DNA from: Collybia mongolica
Taxonomy: Eukaryota; Basidiomycota; Agaricomycetes; Agaricales; Clitocybaceae
Assembly (NCBI GenBank): GCA_013420905.1
Contig: JAAXNY010000008.1
Location: forward strand, 1,922,001 to 1,986,000
Direction: 5' to 3'
Length of the DNA stretch: 64,000 bases
The notes beneath the pieces are model-generated. The model was not told the DNA's origin, did no database searches, and saw only the letters and a program-made list of their open reading frames with translations. Below, piece after piece: positions 22,106-34,688 of the stretch. Position 1 is the first letter of the stretch, and each line of letters opens with the position of its first letter. A program made the position numbers and the translations under genes.

Positions 22106-24724
22106 CAGTTGCAGACAAGCAAAGCCCTCCAAAAAATGTGACACTTTTACTGGGACCCAATTGCTTGTGAGAAAGCACTAAAACTGCATAAACATCATAT
22201 TTAGGACCTAATGACTTAGTTTACATGAGCTGATTTCTCAGAAATTGAGTTTTAAAAAATGGGCCCCCAAAAATATTGGCCAGGCACAAAAAAATCCCTA
22301 AAATCACAAAGAATAGTGCAATCAACTCCTTTTTTCATTCCAAATATGATTCTGAAATAACATTTACATTTCCATAAGCAGTTCCACTAAAATTAATTCC
22401 CCAAAAAGTCCAAATATTGCCTACTGCAGTGCTCCTCCAGATGCAAATAGCTATGGGACACTAGCCTAAACAGAAGAGAAACATTTCTGGTCTTCAAAAT
22501 CAGCCTAAGGCTCCTTCACCACCCCTGGAATCATGTCCAACACCAGAACCAGTCCCTGAAAGCTGGAAAACCAGGGTTGAAGACATAGAGGAAGATGTCG
22601 AATGGTCTCCCCAAATGCAATTTGACAGTTCCAAGCTGACTTGGGATGAGGAGGATGAGAGTTCAGATAAAGAGCAAAATGCATCCAGCTCAGATGGAGA
22701 CATTGGGGCTGTAGAGGAATGGAGTGAATGGAATGAGCTAGCACAGGATGGGCTTCATGTTAACTTGATGAAGCTAGCCATTGAGAATGGTGATGACCCA
22801 AGAGATGAGGATTGGATTCCACAGAGTTTGAGAAGGAAGAGGGAAAAGATGACATCACAATGTGAGCCTTCATTGTCTTGATGCATCTCAAAATAGACTG
22901 ACATGTGATGGGTGCATGAATTAGCCCTTTGTCCCAGAGAATACACAAAAGGTCCTAATTTGGCAAGTAAATCAAATTGCACCTGACATTGTTATTAAGC
23001 CCTGCTGAGAGATCAGATGGCTCTCAATACATTTGGGTTCACTATGGACAAGACTGTGAGATGCACAGAAGATGTCACAAATGAAGAAGATCAGCTAAGC
23101 TCACCTTCCTCATCTGAAGATTCTTCTGAGGAGATATTGTGGCCAGAAGAATCCCTCTCACCCATCTGAATCTGTAAATGCTCCACAACACCACCAGTTT
23201 CCAGGCACAATCCAACTCCAGTCCGCATTTACACCCCTGTCCCAGTTTGCAAAGTCACTCATGCTGCCCCCACTCTTGTTTGACACTGTTAGAACACCAT
23301 TGTGACCCTCAACTCCAATCTGTCAGAAGTCATTCACACCCAAGCTGCTCTCATTCAATACTCCCAATTCCCTGCAGCCTTCCACCCCCATTTGTGAGGA
23401 ATCAGTGACACCTCTGCCTCTTTCATTTACTCCAAATTTGAGGAAGCAATCACACAACAAGATTGATGGTGAGACCAAGAGTGTTCTGGGCAAAAAGGAC
23501 GGAGAGGATGAAGAGGAAGAGGAAGATCTGTGGGAAGACAAACTTTGCAAGAAATTGAAGGCACAGGTGGAAATTTGTGGCTGGAAGGTGTTGCATGATC
23601 AGATCAAAGCCAATCTGAAAAAAAAATCACTCAAGTTTACTGTTATTGCAGATGAATCAACTTATGATTCTATGGAACTTTGCCACTCTTCAATTGAAAG
23701 GTGTTGGCAAAGTGGATGCAAGTCAGGAGATTGCAAAGCAGTGGCATGAAAAAAGCAACAGCTCAAGTGCTCATTTCACTCCCCACATTTGAGCCCTAGT
23801 GTGTCATTATCAAATTTTTGAACAGCTTCCTGTAGAATAGTGTGGTGGGAGCAAGAATGCTTGATCATTGCTAAAAGATGAGATAGTGAGAACAGCAGCA
23901 TGTACCTGGCTCACTGAGCAGGCTATCAGTTCCATCATGGAGGTCTTTACACTAAGCCACATAACCCATGCGGACTCCATGCAGACATGCGGACTCCACA
24001 CAGAGTCTGCACAGACTCATTTGGCAGGACACTCAGCCAAATGAGAATCTGCATCCATGCCAAGTCTGCATCAATCCGTGTGAAATCACGCGGACACGCG
24101 GACTAGCACAGATGGACAGCTTGCAGAGTCTGTGCAGCCAGTTGATTGCTAATCTGATTACTAATATAAATTTTATTTACACAAATTATATACACTATTT
24201 GTTATTAATAACATAACATAACAGTGGTGAAAAACTTGCATCCGACTAGGTTCGAATGCGTACAGGGACAAATATTATGTAATATGTTTGGCGTACATAA
24301 CCATTGGGCAAGGCGGGCATTTCTTGCTACAGGCTCACTGGCCTCAGGTCAATGGACTTGGGTCACATGATTACGAGGCACCTGCAATGGTCACATTACC
24401 ATTGCCACATCTTTGTTGGTTCTTTTCAACCACATCAACGACGGCTGCCAAACTGCCAATGCCGACACCAACACCAACGCACCCACGCCACCAACACCAA
24501 CACATCAAATGCCAACCAATGTCAACATGACAACGCACAAGACGGTGTGGGGCAAAGGATAGAAATGGACATGGAACGAGGGGACAACAAGGAAAGGGCG
24601 CCCCAAGGGGCAGAACCAGGTGAATCATACACCGCTGCTCACCCACACGCTCACCACACAGTGTGCACTTCAGGAACTCGAAACAAAGGATACGGCTGCT
24701 AACAGCAACAGTGAGGAAGGTGGC

Positions 24725-24767
<43 letters not shown>

Positions 24768-25035
24768 AAGACAGCAACAGCAACAGCAGCAACAGTGCTG
24801 ACAAGGCCTGCGGCAATGATGGCAACAGCAGCGGCACTAACAATGGCATGACAACAACAACAACAACTACAACAAAGACAACCACCACCACCATGAGGAC
24901 GACAACGACTAAGGACAATGACGACAACGGGGACAATGACAAGACAAGCGGCCAGTGCCACTGCCACTGAAACCCAGGCCACTGACAATGTCACGGGGGC
25001 CTCCGCCCCCGCCTATATTAAATTATTTTATCATA

Positions 25036-26643
25036 CAGTGGCTCAAAAAACTGCCCCAATGTTTGTACATTTTTGAAAGATCAATATGGTATGAAGTGCT
25101 GACATAAGCAGGGGACCTGGGGTAATTATGTAAGATACTATGACATCGTGGCTTTCCAATGGACCCTGGATCATGTGATTTGAATCAAAACCCATTAAGC
25201 TATAGGCCAAACAAAATGATTACTCATTGGGGCAGTTTTTTGACCCTCTATTAATTTTCTATCTAATACTTTGTATGACCACCTTTTGCCTTTATAACTG
25301 CTTGTATCCGCCTGGGCATACTTTCTATCAGGTTTTGGCATACCTCTGGTGGAATTTCACCCCACTCTTCAGCCAATCTATCCCACAACTCATGTACTCC
25401 TTTGGGTGGTGTCGGATATTCTTTAAGACGGCGCTTGAGATGTTCCCAAAGGTGTTCTATTGGATTCATGTCAGGGGATTGGGCAGGCCAGCCAAGGACT
25501 TGAATGTTGTTGTCTTCAAACCACTGTGTGGCCAGTCCAGATGTGTGTTTGGGGTCGTTATCTTGCTGAAAGTAGCGCTCGCCATCCACCATTTCCAACT
25601 TCTCAAAACTTTCCTGAACTCCACTCTCCAAAATTTCACAGTATTGAACCTTGTCCATGTTCCCCTGCACCTCTATGAGCTTTCCCACTCCATTCCACCC
25701 CATACAACCCCATACCATGAGGTTTCCTCCTCCTCCATGTTTGACAGTAGGTGATGTTGTTCTATCAGATGGTGGTTCTCCCCTTTGTTTCCAGACATAA
25801 ACCTTTCCATCTGACCCAATCCTATTGATTTTGGTCTCATCTGTCCATAGAACCCTTTTCCAGTCCTCCACAGTCCAGCTTTCATGATATTTTGCAAACT
25901 GGAGACGCCGGATGTGATGGGCTCGTTTGAGAAGAGGAGCTTTCCTCTTTGTAGCAGCATAAAATTGATTTTCCTTGAGTGCATTTCTGACTGTCTGGGG
26001 TGTGACAGGATTGGGGATGATGCCATTGATGAATTGGGTAGCCTGAACTGCATTATCAAGCTTCCCTGACTTGATTTGACGAATAATTGACTGTTTGTCA
26101 CGAACAGACAGCTTGGAGGGGCGGCCACCAAGGTTGTTTTCTTTGTTTCCATCCACATCTTTGCTGATCCTACTGATGGTACCCTTCCCTAGACCAGTTT
26201 TCTCCTTGATTTGACACTGAGAATAGCCCTCATTGAGGAGAGAAACAACAGTATTGTGCTGAGCAGTAGAAATGGCTTTCATGATGGTGGTAAGAGGTCA
26301 AGAAGATGATTGAACCAATTCCAACATGTCAAATTGATACAAATAAAGTCACATGACATTGTTTATTCTTCCCACAGTCCATAATGTTCTTGCATTGGAT
26401 CATAAATGCCAGAATAATGGAAAATAAGATAAGGGTCAAAAAACTGCCCCAATAAGTAACCATTTTGTTTGGCTTATAGCTTAATGGATATTGATCCAAA
26501 TCACATGATCCAGGGTCCATTGGAAAGCCACGATGTCATAGTATCTTACATAATTACCCCAGGTCCCCTGCTTATGTCAGCACTTCATACCATATTGATC
26601 TTTCAAAAATGTACAAACATTGGGGCAGTTTTTTGAGCCACTG
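25036..26643 (-). mobile_element. TC1-A: complete Tc1-like element
   Basis: 1608 bases with ends CAGTGGCTCAAAAAACTGCC, inverted, flanked by TA (25034-25035, 26644-26645). Inside each end, about 190 bases in, a second copy of the same motif (GGTCAAAAAACTGCCCCAAT) lies in the opposite orientation. The transposase is intact. The element at 37836-39443 has the same length and differs at only a handful of bases. Confidence 0.95.
25263..26282 (-). CDS. Tc1-like transposase, intact (339 aa)
   Basis: Cuts and pastes the element at TA sites. An N-terminal paired-like domain has two helix-turn-helix parts (residues about 5-45 and 60-115) separated by the GRPSK linker (53-57). The catalytic triad is complete: D148 (WTDETK), D241 (QQDNDPKH), E276 (NPIEHLW), a DD34E spacing typical of Tc1. 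GGGG and MVWGCM (about 183-194) form the Gly-rich box. 339 residues is the normal full length and no stop or shift is present. Residue 23 is Cys; the other copy has His. It is the only gene of its element and could still be functional. Confidence 0.95.
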   Translation of the reverse strand: MKAISTAQHNTVVSLLNEGYSQCQIKEKTGLGKGTISRISKDVDGNKENNLGGRPSKLSVRDKQSIIRQIKSGKLDNAVQATQFINGIIPNPVTPQTVRNALKENQFYAATKRKAPLLKRAHHIRRLQFAKYHESWTVEDWKRVLWTDETKINRIGSDGKVYVWKQRGEPPSDRTTSPTVKHGGGGNLMVWGCMGWNGVGKLIEVQGNMDKVQYCEILESGVQESFEKLEMVDGERYFQQDNDPKHTSGLATQWFEDNNIQVLGWPAQSPDMNPIEHLWEHLKRRLKEYPTPPKGVHELWDRLAEEWGEIPPEVCQNLIESMPRRIQAVIKAKGGHTKY

Positions 26644-28410
26644 TATATGTATTATTCTATTAATTATATAGATTGTTAGTAAGTAAAAGAGTAAGTAAGT
26701 GCTTCATAATAAAAGAAAGTAAGTGAGTCCACGCGGACTCTGTGTAGAGTCTGTGCAGAGTCTGTGTGGACTTTGTGCTGTCCTTGCAGAGTCTGCAAGG
26801 ACATGTGGGGGAGTGTAAAGTACAGCCATCATGCCTCAAGATTTCACACATGGTTTGAGTTCCATGATCCTTCCATCCCTTAACATCAATCTAAAGAAAC
26901 CGCTTTGTGAGAGGACAGCCCAACAATGGTTGGTGAAGTTAGGTTGGAGGCATACTGTTTTGTGGAAAGGTGTTTACATGGATCATCATGAATGAGAGGA
27001 CATCATGAAGTATTGTGAGACCATTTTTCTTCCCAAGATGAAGGAATTTGAGAGGCACATGGTGCACTTTGAAGGCCCTGATCTAAAAAGGGTGGAACCA
27101 GTGCTTGAACCAGGAGAGTGAGTCCTCATTGCTGAGTTTCATGATGAGAGTTGTTGCCAACAAAATGAACACCAAAGCTCTGCATGGTAAGCCTTATTGA
27201 TTGGCACAATCAAATAATATTGCATTGCTCATCTAAATTCCTACAGGCTTCAATCTGGTGAACAAATATTGCAGAAGAAAGGCTATGGACAGCTGATACA
27301 CATTTCAGATTTTATTGAGGAGCACAATGGGAGGCTAGTCTCCTATAATGATGATGGTATGATCCAACAAAGCACTTGGAAGATTATATTTCCAGGCTCA
27401 AATGGAGATCCATACTGGGACTGCATTCAACTCATCAATCAAGTCAAAAACTCAGCAATCCCAACCTTTGAGTGTGCACATCTAGGATGCCAGGGTTTGT
27501 GGGTCTTTGACCAGTCATCTGCTCATGCAGCACTGGCTCCTGATGTGCTCAAAGCATTCAAGATGAACAAGAGTAATGGGGGTAAACAATGATTCCAGAA
27601 GGACACAGTCATTCCTGATACAAACCCAGTTGAGGAACATTGCAGTAAAATCCAGAAGATGACAATGGATGATGGCCAACAGAAAGGTCTGGAGCAAACC
27701 CCTAAAGAGCATGGTTTCAATGTGGTGGGCATGAAAGCTAAGTGCACATCTGTCTGTTCATTTGACAACAAAAATTGCTGCATGGCCTGGCTCCTTAGTC
27801 AACAGGATGACTTTGTGAATCAGGTCTCCATGCTGGAAACTCTTATTAAGGATGCTGGGCATGAGTGCATCTTTCTGCCCAAATTTCATTGTGAACTGAA
27901 CCCAATCAAGATGGTGAGTCTTTCATTTGATTCTCTATCTCTTACTAAACAATCACTAGTACTGGGGATGGGTGAAGTACAGGTATAGGCAGGTTCCTAA
28001 AAGGACTTTTGACAATGCAAAAGAAGTGGCTATTGCTGTACTTGATGCATGTCCAGTCAATGTCATCTGGAAGTTTATTAACTGAGCTTGGCGGTTTATG
28101 AGTGCATACTGAATTGGGCTGAAAGGACAAGTGGTAGCATGGGTGGTGAGAAAACAACAGGGTCATCAATCAGTTTTGCAAAGGGCCATGGTGCACCTTG
28201 ATGCCATCATGTCCTGAGGTCCTGCATCCCCCAAAAATGTTGTAAATTTGGTCAAAAATATTGGCCAACCTAAATACTCATGGGAAAAACTTTGGAGATG
28301 TATTTTTAGACGTATTTTGACTTCCTGAGTTCGAATCTGAAGTCAGAATTTTAGTAGAATCCTCCTTCCAGAGATATCATTTTGGAGGGCTTTGCTTGTC
28401 TGCAACTGTA

Positions 28411-30000
28411 CTACTGTGGCAAAATCCAAACTATCACATTCTAGTTTGTATTCTCTATTATCAAGTGGAAGTACTAAAATAGGGGCTGTAGTAATAGCTG
28501 TCTTCAAGTTGTCAAAGGCCTGTTGCATCTCAAGGTTCCATTCCCATTCATGATTTCCTGTAAGGTTGTGTAGTGTCCATGCTATCTTTGAATAGTCCTT
28601 TATAAATCTCCAGTAAAAGTTTGTGAAACCTAAAAATGACTGAACATCCTTCTTGGATTTGGGTATAGGCCAATGGGTGACACCCTGAATTTTGACTGGA
28701 TCCATTTCCACATGGCCATTTGAAATTATAAGACCCAAGAATTCTACTTTCTCTACTTCAAATGTGCATTTCTCTGGTTTTAAATAGAGTTTGTTTTTCT
28801 CAAGAATTTTGAGAACCTCTTCCACAATCCATTGATATTCCTCCAAGGTTTTGGTAAATAATAGGATGTCATCAATGTAGACAGCAACTATACCTTCAAC
28901 AATTAAGTCATGGAATAAATAGTTCATCATTGTTTGAAAGGTTGCTGGTAAGTTTGTAAGTCCAAAGAATATCACAGTGGGTTCAAATAATCCCCTATTT
29001 GTCTGAAAGGCTCCCTTCCACCCATCCCCTTCTCTGATATGTATATTGTTATATCCCCATCTCACATTGAATTTGGCAAAGTATTTGGCTCCCCAAAGTT
29101 TGTTTGTGAGTTCAGATATAAGAGGTAGGGGGTAACAATTCTTAATAGTCATTTCATTTAGATGTCTGTAGTCCTGGACTGGGTGTAATTTCCCATTCTT
29201 CTTCTTGACAAAGAAGAAAGGTGAAACCATTGGTGATTTTGAAGGTCAGATTCTACCTATCCTAAGATTTTCATCCAGAAATGCATCCAACTCCTTTTCT
29301 TCAGTAAGGGATAGTGGGTAGACCTTACACCCTTTCATTTCTGCATCAGGTACCAGTTCAATTACATGGTCCCAAGGTTGTTTTGGGGGTAACTCATCAA
29401 ATTGAGCCTTTTTAAACACCCTTTTGTATTTTAGGTATTTAAGGGGGAAACATCTCTTCTATTGGCTTGTCACCCTTGTCCTTCAGAGCCTCTTCTACTA
29501 ATCTTTGTGAAATGTTGGATGTAGCTCAAATGTATTGCATAGGAATGTAATTTGCATTTACAGAGATGAGCTTGTCTCCCTCCTCAATATTCATTCCAGC
29601 AATGTTACAGATTTTCTGAATGTAATCTCCATGATCTTCTTTATCCATGAGGTTTGGTAGATTCTATACATGCTACATCCTGGAGGGCATCTATCCAAGA
29701 GGACCTTCCCTGATTTCTAGTCTACATTTGGGTTATGCTTCTTTAACCATATATAGTCAATAATGACATTATGACTACCAAGTAATATAACAGCAAATGA
29801 GGCACGTTCCATGTGGTCCCCAATACTTAATTGAAGATCAACCAGGTCTGTAATTGAACCATCCCAGTTTGTAGTTCTATCAACATTATATACTGGAATT
29901 GGGCATGGCAGTGGGGAGGTATTTATATTATTCCTTTCAGTGAAACTTCAATCAATAAACAGTCCAGTGGCTCCATAGTCTAATAAGGCTTTAACAGCAA
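28411..30000 (-). pseudogene. GYP2 protease and reverse transcriptase (broken)
   Basis: Protease remnant near 29960: VKALLDYGATGLFID, the LD(S/Y)GAT active site. Several stops follow. The RT is open from 29230: SPMVSPFFFVKKKNGKLH, DYRHLNEMTIKN, then FAKFNVRWGYNNI, where the usual motif has Asp before (V/I)RWGYNN, so a catalytic Asp is Asn here. FFGLTNLPATFQ and the second catalytic motif YIDDILLF are intact. The tether and first RNase H motif (LECDSLDFATV) end at the TAE insertion. It would copy the element RNA into DNA; this copy cannot. Confidence 0.9.
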
Positions 30001-32679
30001 TATTTTTCCTGGTATCTATTGTTCAAAGGATTATTGATAGAATCAGGGAATTGGATGGTTTGAGATTACAAATATATTGCCTTAGTTGTCTCATTTCACT
30101 AAGAGCTTGGAGGGCAAGTTCTGAAGGGAGCAATATGCATTGTCTGATGGTTTCTGCAGATGCCTCCTGTTTATGGCCTTTGTGTACCCAAGAATTTAAC
30201 ACCTTAACCTTTGCATCCACATTAGGTAGTGTGAGAATTTTTTCAAGGGTAAACTCTGTAGGTCCCTTCTTGTGTTTGGCAAATTTCTCTGAGTCCTAGG
30301 ATGATCCTGAGGAGTGTGTGATATAGTATTGGGTTGTTTTTCAATAGATATATTCTGAGGCTCTTCAGTCATACTAGAAAGTACAGAAAAACTACATATT
30401 TGAGAACATTTGGAATGCATCTTTCACTGAAGTTCTTTCTAAAAATCCTTCTTCCCTTCTGATTCTGTTACAATCTTTCTAATCTCTTCATAGTTTATTT
30501 CCATGACATTGATTCTTTCTTTGCAATCAACTGCATGGTGACCAGGCTTTCAACATTTCCAACATATCAATGGTTTACACTCTCCATAGTTCCTACTTGT
30601 GAGATTGGTCAATATCCATTGGGACATACTGGCCTTCTACAGGTTTAGATGTGGCCCTAAAATTGTTTGTAGAAGGTGGAGATCCAGATGGGGGAGGATG
30701 GTTTGCTGGTTTGCTGTGGCCAGCAAGTTGTCTTTTACATCCTTCCCTCTTCCTCCATTGCCTATCTAACTTCTGAGCCCAAAACTTCCAATTAGCAATA
30801 GAAACTGGGGCCTGGGGCAGTCTGCAAATTGCATCAGCCAAGGCTGGTGGGAGTCCTTCCTCAAATTGTTCTATAAGGGCTACCTCATTATAGCCACTTT
30901 CATGTTCATACATCTCAAAGGAGACAACATATTCATCTACAGTGGAATGTCCTTGCTGGAGTTCCTTGAGTTTAGTACAAGCAGTATCTCCTTCATCAGG
31001 ATCAGCAAACTGCTGTGTAAGGGCCTGTACAAATGTCTTACAGATATGGGCATATGCATCCTCAGACTCTCTGATCATGTTGTCAGCCCATGAGCCAGCT
31101 ATACCATCTTCATATAAGACAGGGCTAAGGTAATACAGTTTTTATCAAGTTCATAATCAACAGGGTTTGCCCAGAAGTAAAGGTTGAGCTGGTACATGAA
31201 GATAGGGAATTTGGCATGAGCCTTATCATATGGATCAGGGTGAGCAACCTTAATCCCTTTATGGGAGTGGAAGAGTTGTTTGATTACCTCAGTTGCCCAC
31301 ACGCTTCTTGACTTGTTACCATGATGTGCACAGCCACCATCATAGTTGTCATCATTGTTCTATGCACTCTGCTGCCCTAGATCACCCCCAATAACGCTCT
31401 ACCAACCAAGCCCCGTGCTTCTGACATGGGCAAAGACAACCCACCTGGCCGATCTCAATGATTGGCAGAACATGCCTTGAAACCGCTGGACATTCACAAC
31501 TACCTTTGCAGGTCCTCCTCCCCTGCTCCAACCAGGAGCACCACTCCTCAGAGACCCCCAGGCCTCCCTACTATCGCACAACAGGTCTTCTTTTGACCAC
31601 CCACGCCTGCACCCGCATCAGAGGTGGATTCCTCCACTCTGATGGATACTGCGGCAGACAACAACACTGTCACGTTGTTGTCCGTCAAAGGCAAAGCCCC
31701 AGCCCCACCTCCCCAGGACTGAGAGGAAACCTTGGAGGGGGTGGAGATGAACTCTTTCCAGGAGAGCTTTGACAACCCCGCTGATGCCTTCCTCCCAACC
31801 GGTTCGAAAGGATCAGCAGAGCTTGATGTCCAGGTGGCCACCTCATCGCTCCACAACACAACAGAGCTTATGAACCTCTGGACTGAAAAGGGATACCGCG
31901 TCCCTGCCCACCTCACTGACACTTTTGCCACTGAGCTCCTTCAGGTCGTATACTCGGCCTCCAAAATTGGCCTCATCCGGCATGTTGCCAATGGGACCTC
32001 TCAAGTTGCCGCCCTGCAACAGGTCATTGACAGCCTTCGGAGCCAGCTCCCCCCTGATGCTCCTCCCCCCCCTAAGTACGGTCCTCCTGGGTCAGGGCAG
32101 CAGCCACCCCACTTGTCCAATGCTACCTCTGATCCTGCAGGTCTCTGCAGGCCCCAAAGGAAGCTTATCCCGGCTCAGTCATCCAGACGGCCTCCGCCTC
32201 CCCCTCCTCAGCCAACCCCGGCCTTGTTTGCATCTACTGCAGCTGCTGCTGCCACTCTTCCCCAACCTCCCCCTTCTAAGAGGAGGAAGGGCACCGCTGC
32301 CACAGCTGAGGGACTAGTCCAGATGGCCAAGTCCTTCCCCTCAGCTCCCAATGCATCCATTGTCCAAGCACAACAGATTGTTGCAGGCAGGGCTGCCACC
32401 TCCCACACAAACGCTGAATGGGCTCGCACCAATGTGAAGCGTTCTACCACCCATGGTTCCTCTCGGAAAGAAGTCGTGGTCTTCTGCTCCCCACCAGTAT
32501 ACTGGGACAATGCTCCTGTTATATTGACAATCAACAGTATTCTTGGTTCTAATCGTTGAACAGTCCATGCTGTTGTGGAATCACAGAACCATCTCGGGGG
32601 TTTGTCCCTTGTCATGGACTCTGTGCCTTCCGAAGACGACATTCAAGTCCTCTACCAGTTCTTCAATGCCAAGGCAAAG

Positions 32680-34688
32680 CAGTACTTCACACTCCCCCAC
32701 ATCCTGCAGAGGATTCCAACAGGAATCTGATCGGAATCCAGAGGAATGCAGGAAGATTTTGAGAAAGTTTTAAAACAGAAAATTCCTTTGAGGAATTCTG
32801 CAATATTCCGCTCGGAACACAGAATTCCAATTGGAATCATTGGAATTCCGTGGAATTTTGAGGAATTTCTTACAAAGTGTGGAAGAAGAAAATTCTCAAA
32901 GGAATTCTGCAACATTCCACTCAGATTCTGATCGGAATTCATAAGTTTTAAGTCAAAACAGTCAATAAAGTCAATAGTATATCTAACATTTTGGACTCCA
33001 ACCAAAAGTTGTGCACCTCACTTACAGATCAGACACATCACACATCCACCATCACTCTCACACTCAAACACAACCTCAAAGTGATCTTAATTAAAAGTAA
33101 GAACAGAGTGTGATATCAAGTAGTGCCCCAAAAAAAAATACATTGCTAAAAATACATCTCAACCTACACTGACCATATGCAAGCAAGATGCACACCCTGA
33201 AAAGAGAATGGTCAGTTGAAAGGGCAGAGTGTATGCTTTCAGAAACACCCAGGCTCGGGATGTGTCATTGAGCAGTTAATTAAATCAGTTGGTTACAGTT
33301 AGTGGCAGGTAAGAGCAGGTACTCACCATATGCAACGGCGAAGTGCATTGGGAAAAAGGTGCAGTCAATCAAAATAGAACCATGATTGCTCTCAGGAACA
33401 CCCTCCCTTGGCGCATACGGTTTGACGGTTGTTGTGCAATAAAAAAAATGAATTTAGAGGGCCAGGATGAAGAGAAGGCACTCACCATATGAAACAAAGG
33501 CACAAACCGTGACAAGCGTGCGGTCGTTCAATAGAGGAATGGAAACGCATCCAGGAACACCAAGCGTTATGCCATACAGATCAGCAGTTGTCTTGCAATA
33601 AAAAATTTGAGTTTATGGGGCAGGGTGATGAGGAGGCACTAACTTGGCATATGACAAAATCAATCGTTCATTGTGCGCATGGGACGTCAAAAAATAGAGA
33701 GTTCAGCGCATTCAGGAACCCTAGGCGTTTTTCTAAACGGCCCTGAACTCGGCACACAATGAGCAAAATGATTGGTGAGGAGATGAAGTGAGGACTTACT
33801 CACCTAGGGCTGCTCCCGGGACACTGCACATCCCACACGCTTAACGTCCGGCTCAGGGAGACATAGGATGATGAGGAACGTTAGTCATACCTGTAAAGAA
33901 CATGGCATTGGTATATCAGTTGACAAGATGAAGGTAGGGGTAGATGACAAGGAGGTACATACATTGTATGGGGTACAAGCCATCGTTTCTCAAATGGCTG
34001 GTATGGCCATGTAAACACTAGGCGGAACGTTTAGGAACCATTGGTGCTTTGCTGAACAGTGCAGGAACGATAATGGGGTGCTCAAAATGACAAGTTATGG
34101 GATAATGGCCAAGAACGCACCTAGGCAGATGCACAGGGAACCGTATGACAAAAAGGACATATGTCCAGGTAGAGGTTGTCAATGGCATTCAGGAAATGAC
34201 CTGGTTCTGGTAAACTGATGCGTGCTCGCTGTGGAAAGTGCGATTTAGGAAAAAAAGGGACAAAGTTGAAGTCATTGTCGGGCGTTCGGCAGCTTTGGCA
34301 GCAGCAGCAGTGGCGGTGGCTTTGCAGTTGACATTGTGATTTGGCAGAGTTTTTGCTGGGTTGCTAGGTGCTGGGTTGCTGGGCCTCGGTGTGGTTGAGG
34401 TTGACGATGTGCCCATTGTTGATCGATGAGGTGGCCAATGAGTCACGTGACTAAGCACGTGACCACAACGCGTCTATTACATGTCCCTACAATGCTCCGG
34501 AATTCCTGTGGGCTCTGTCAGAATTTCAGTGTTCCGAAGCCGGAATTCCTGTGGAATTTCATTCCGCTCAGAATCCGAGCAGAATCCGTTCGGAATTTTT
34601 GTCAATTTTTCCAGCCATTTTCTATAACCTCTGCAGCCAAAATTCCGACAGGAATCCGCTGGAAGATGTGGGGGAGTGTAAAGACCTC
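32680..34688. mobile_element. HAT-4: A-type element carrying intron-containing gene pieces
   Basis: Ends CAGTACTTCACACTCCCCC and, inverted, GAGGTCTTTACACTCCCCC; flanks AGGCAAAG at 32672-32679 and 34689-34696. Same terminal family as HAT-1 but different subterminal words: GGAATTCC and GGAATC(C/T)G types (32705-32940, 34495-34665). The 1.5-kb core differs from the HAT-1 core. No transposase. Confidence 0.85.
33310..34416 (-). pseudogene. Gene-like cargo in HAT-4 (spliced, unknown)
   Basis: On the minus strand an ATG at 34416 opens MGTSSTSTTPRPSNPAPSNP, Ala/Pro/Thr-rich. Further on there are exon-like blocks bounded by GTGAGT donors (33831, 33490, 33326 regions) and AG acceptors. Two of them resemble each other: TTADLYGITLGVPGC...AFVSYG and TTVKPYAPREGVPES...FAVAYG; a third, broken one has VPECAELSIF. 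This looks like a piece of a multi-exon gene with duplicated exons, carried within the transposon. I do not recognise it. Confidence 0.35.

Larger units (their letters stand above)
23940..26825. mobile_element. HAT-3: B-type element, CpG-decayed, holding a Tc1 copy
   Basis: Ends GAGGTCTTTACACTAAGCC and AGTGTAAAGTACAG; flanks CCATCATG at 23932-23939 and 26826-26833. It is HAT-1 in the opposite orientation: same subterminal repeats, same core, same hairpin. Here most CG in the repeats have become TG or CA (for example GCAGACTC in place of GCGGACTC). It contains an ACAAC microsatellite (24724-24765). The Tc1 element 25036-26643 is inserted at TA in the core. Without it, about 1.28 kb. Confidence 0.85.
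22500..28217 (+). pseudogene. TAE transposase, basidiomycete DDE family (broken, split by HAT-3)
   Basis: The N-terminal part is acidic (to 22881, and from 23405 SVLGKKDGEDEEEEEDLWED) followed by CGWKVLHDQIKANLKKK. HAT-3 splits the gene between EQAISSIME and MPQDFTHG. Next come LCERTAQQWLVKLGWR, then EFHDES (first catalytic Asp), a spliced intron GTAAGCC...CTACAG (about 27189-27246), LIHISDF, and VFDQSSAHAA (second Asp). The third motif reads NPIKM where I expect NPIEM: the catalytic Glu appears replaced by Lys. An intron GTGAGTC...ACTAG follows, then YWGWVKYRYRQVPKRTF, and a stop at 28215. Spacing between the last two motifs is about 130 residues, much wider than Tc1. At least six TGA stops, several at positions where Arg is expected. 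Confidence 0.85.
22106..28408 (+). mobile_element. TAE: TA-target DNA transposon with DDE gene
   Basis: Both ends read CAGTTGCAGACAAGCAAAGC followed by CCTCCAAAA, inverted (22106-22134; 28380-28408). TA flanks both sides (22104-22105, 28409-28410), and joining the flanks restores the GYP2 RNase H frame. A TA target fits the Tc1/mariner supergroup. It carries one multi-exon transposase gene, broken by HAT-3. Without HAT-3 it is about 3.4 kb. Confidence 0.9.

Noticed and set aside
25227..25754. 175-codon frame opposite the Tc1 transposase (also 38027-38554)
   Set aside because: Antisense shadow of a conserved coding region; no independent features.
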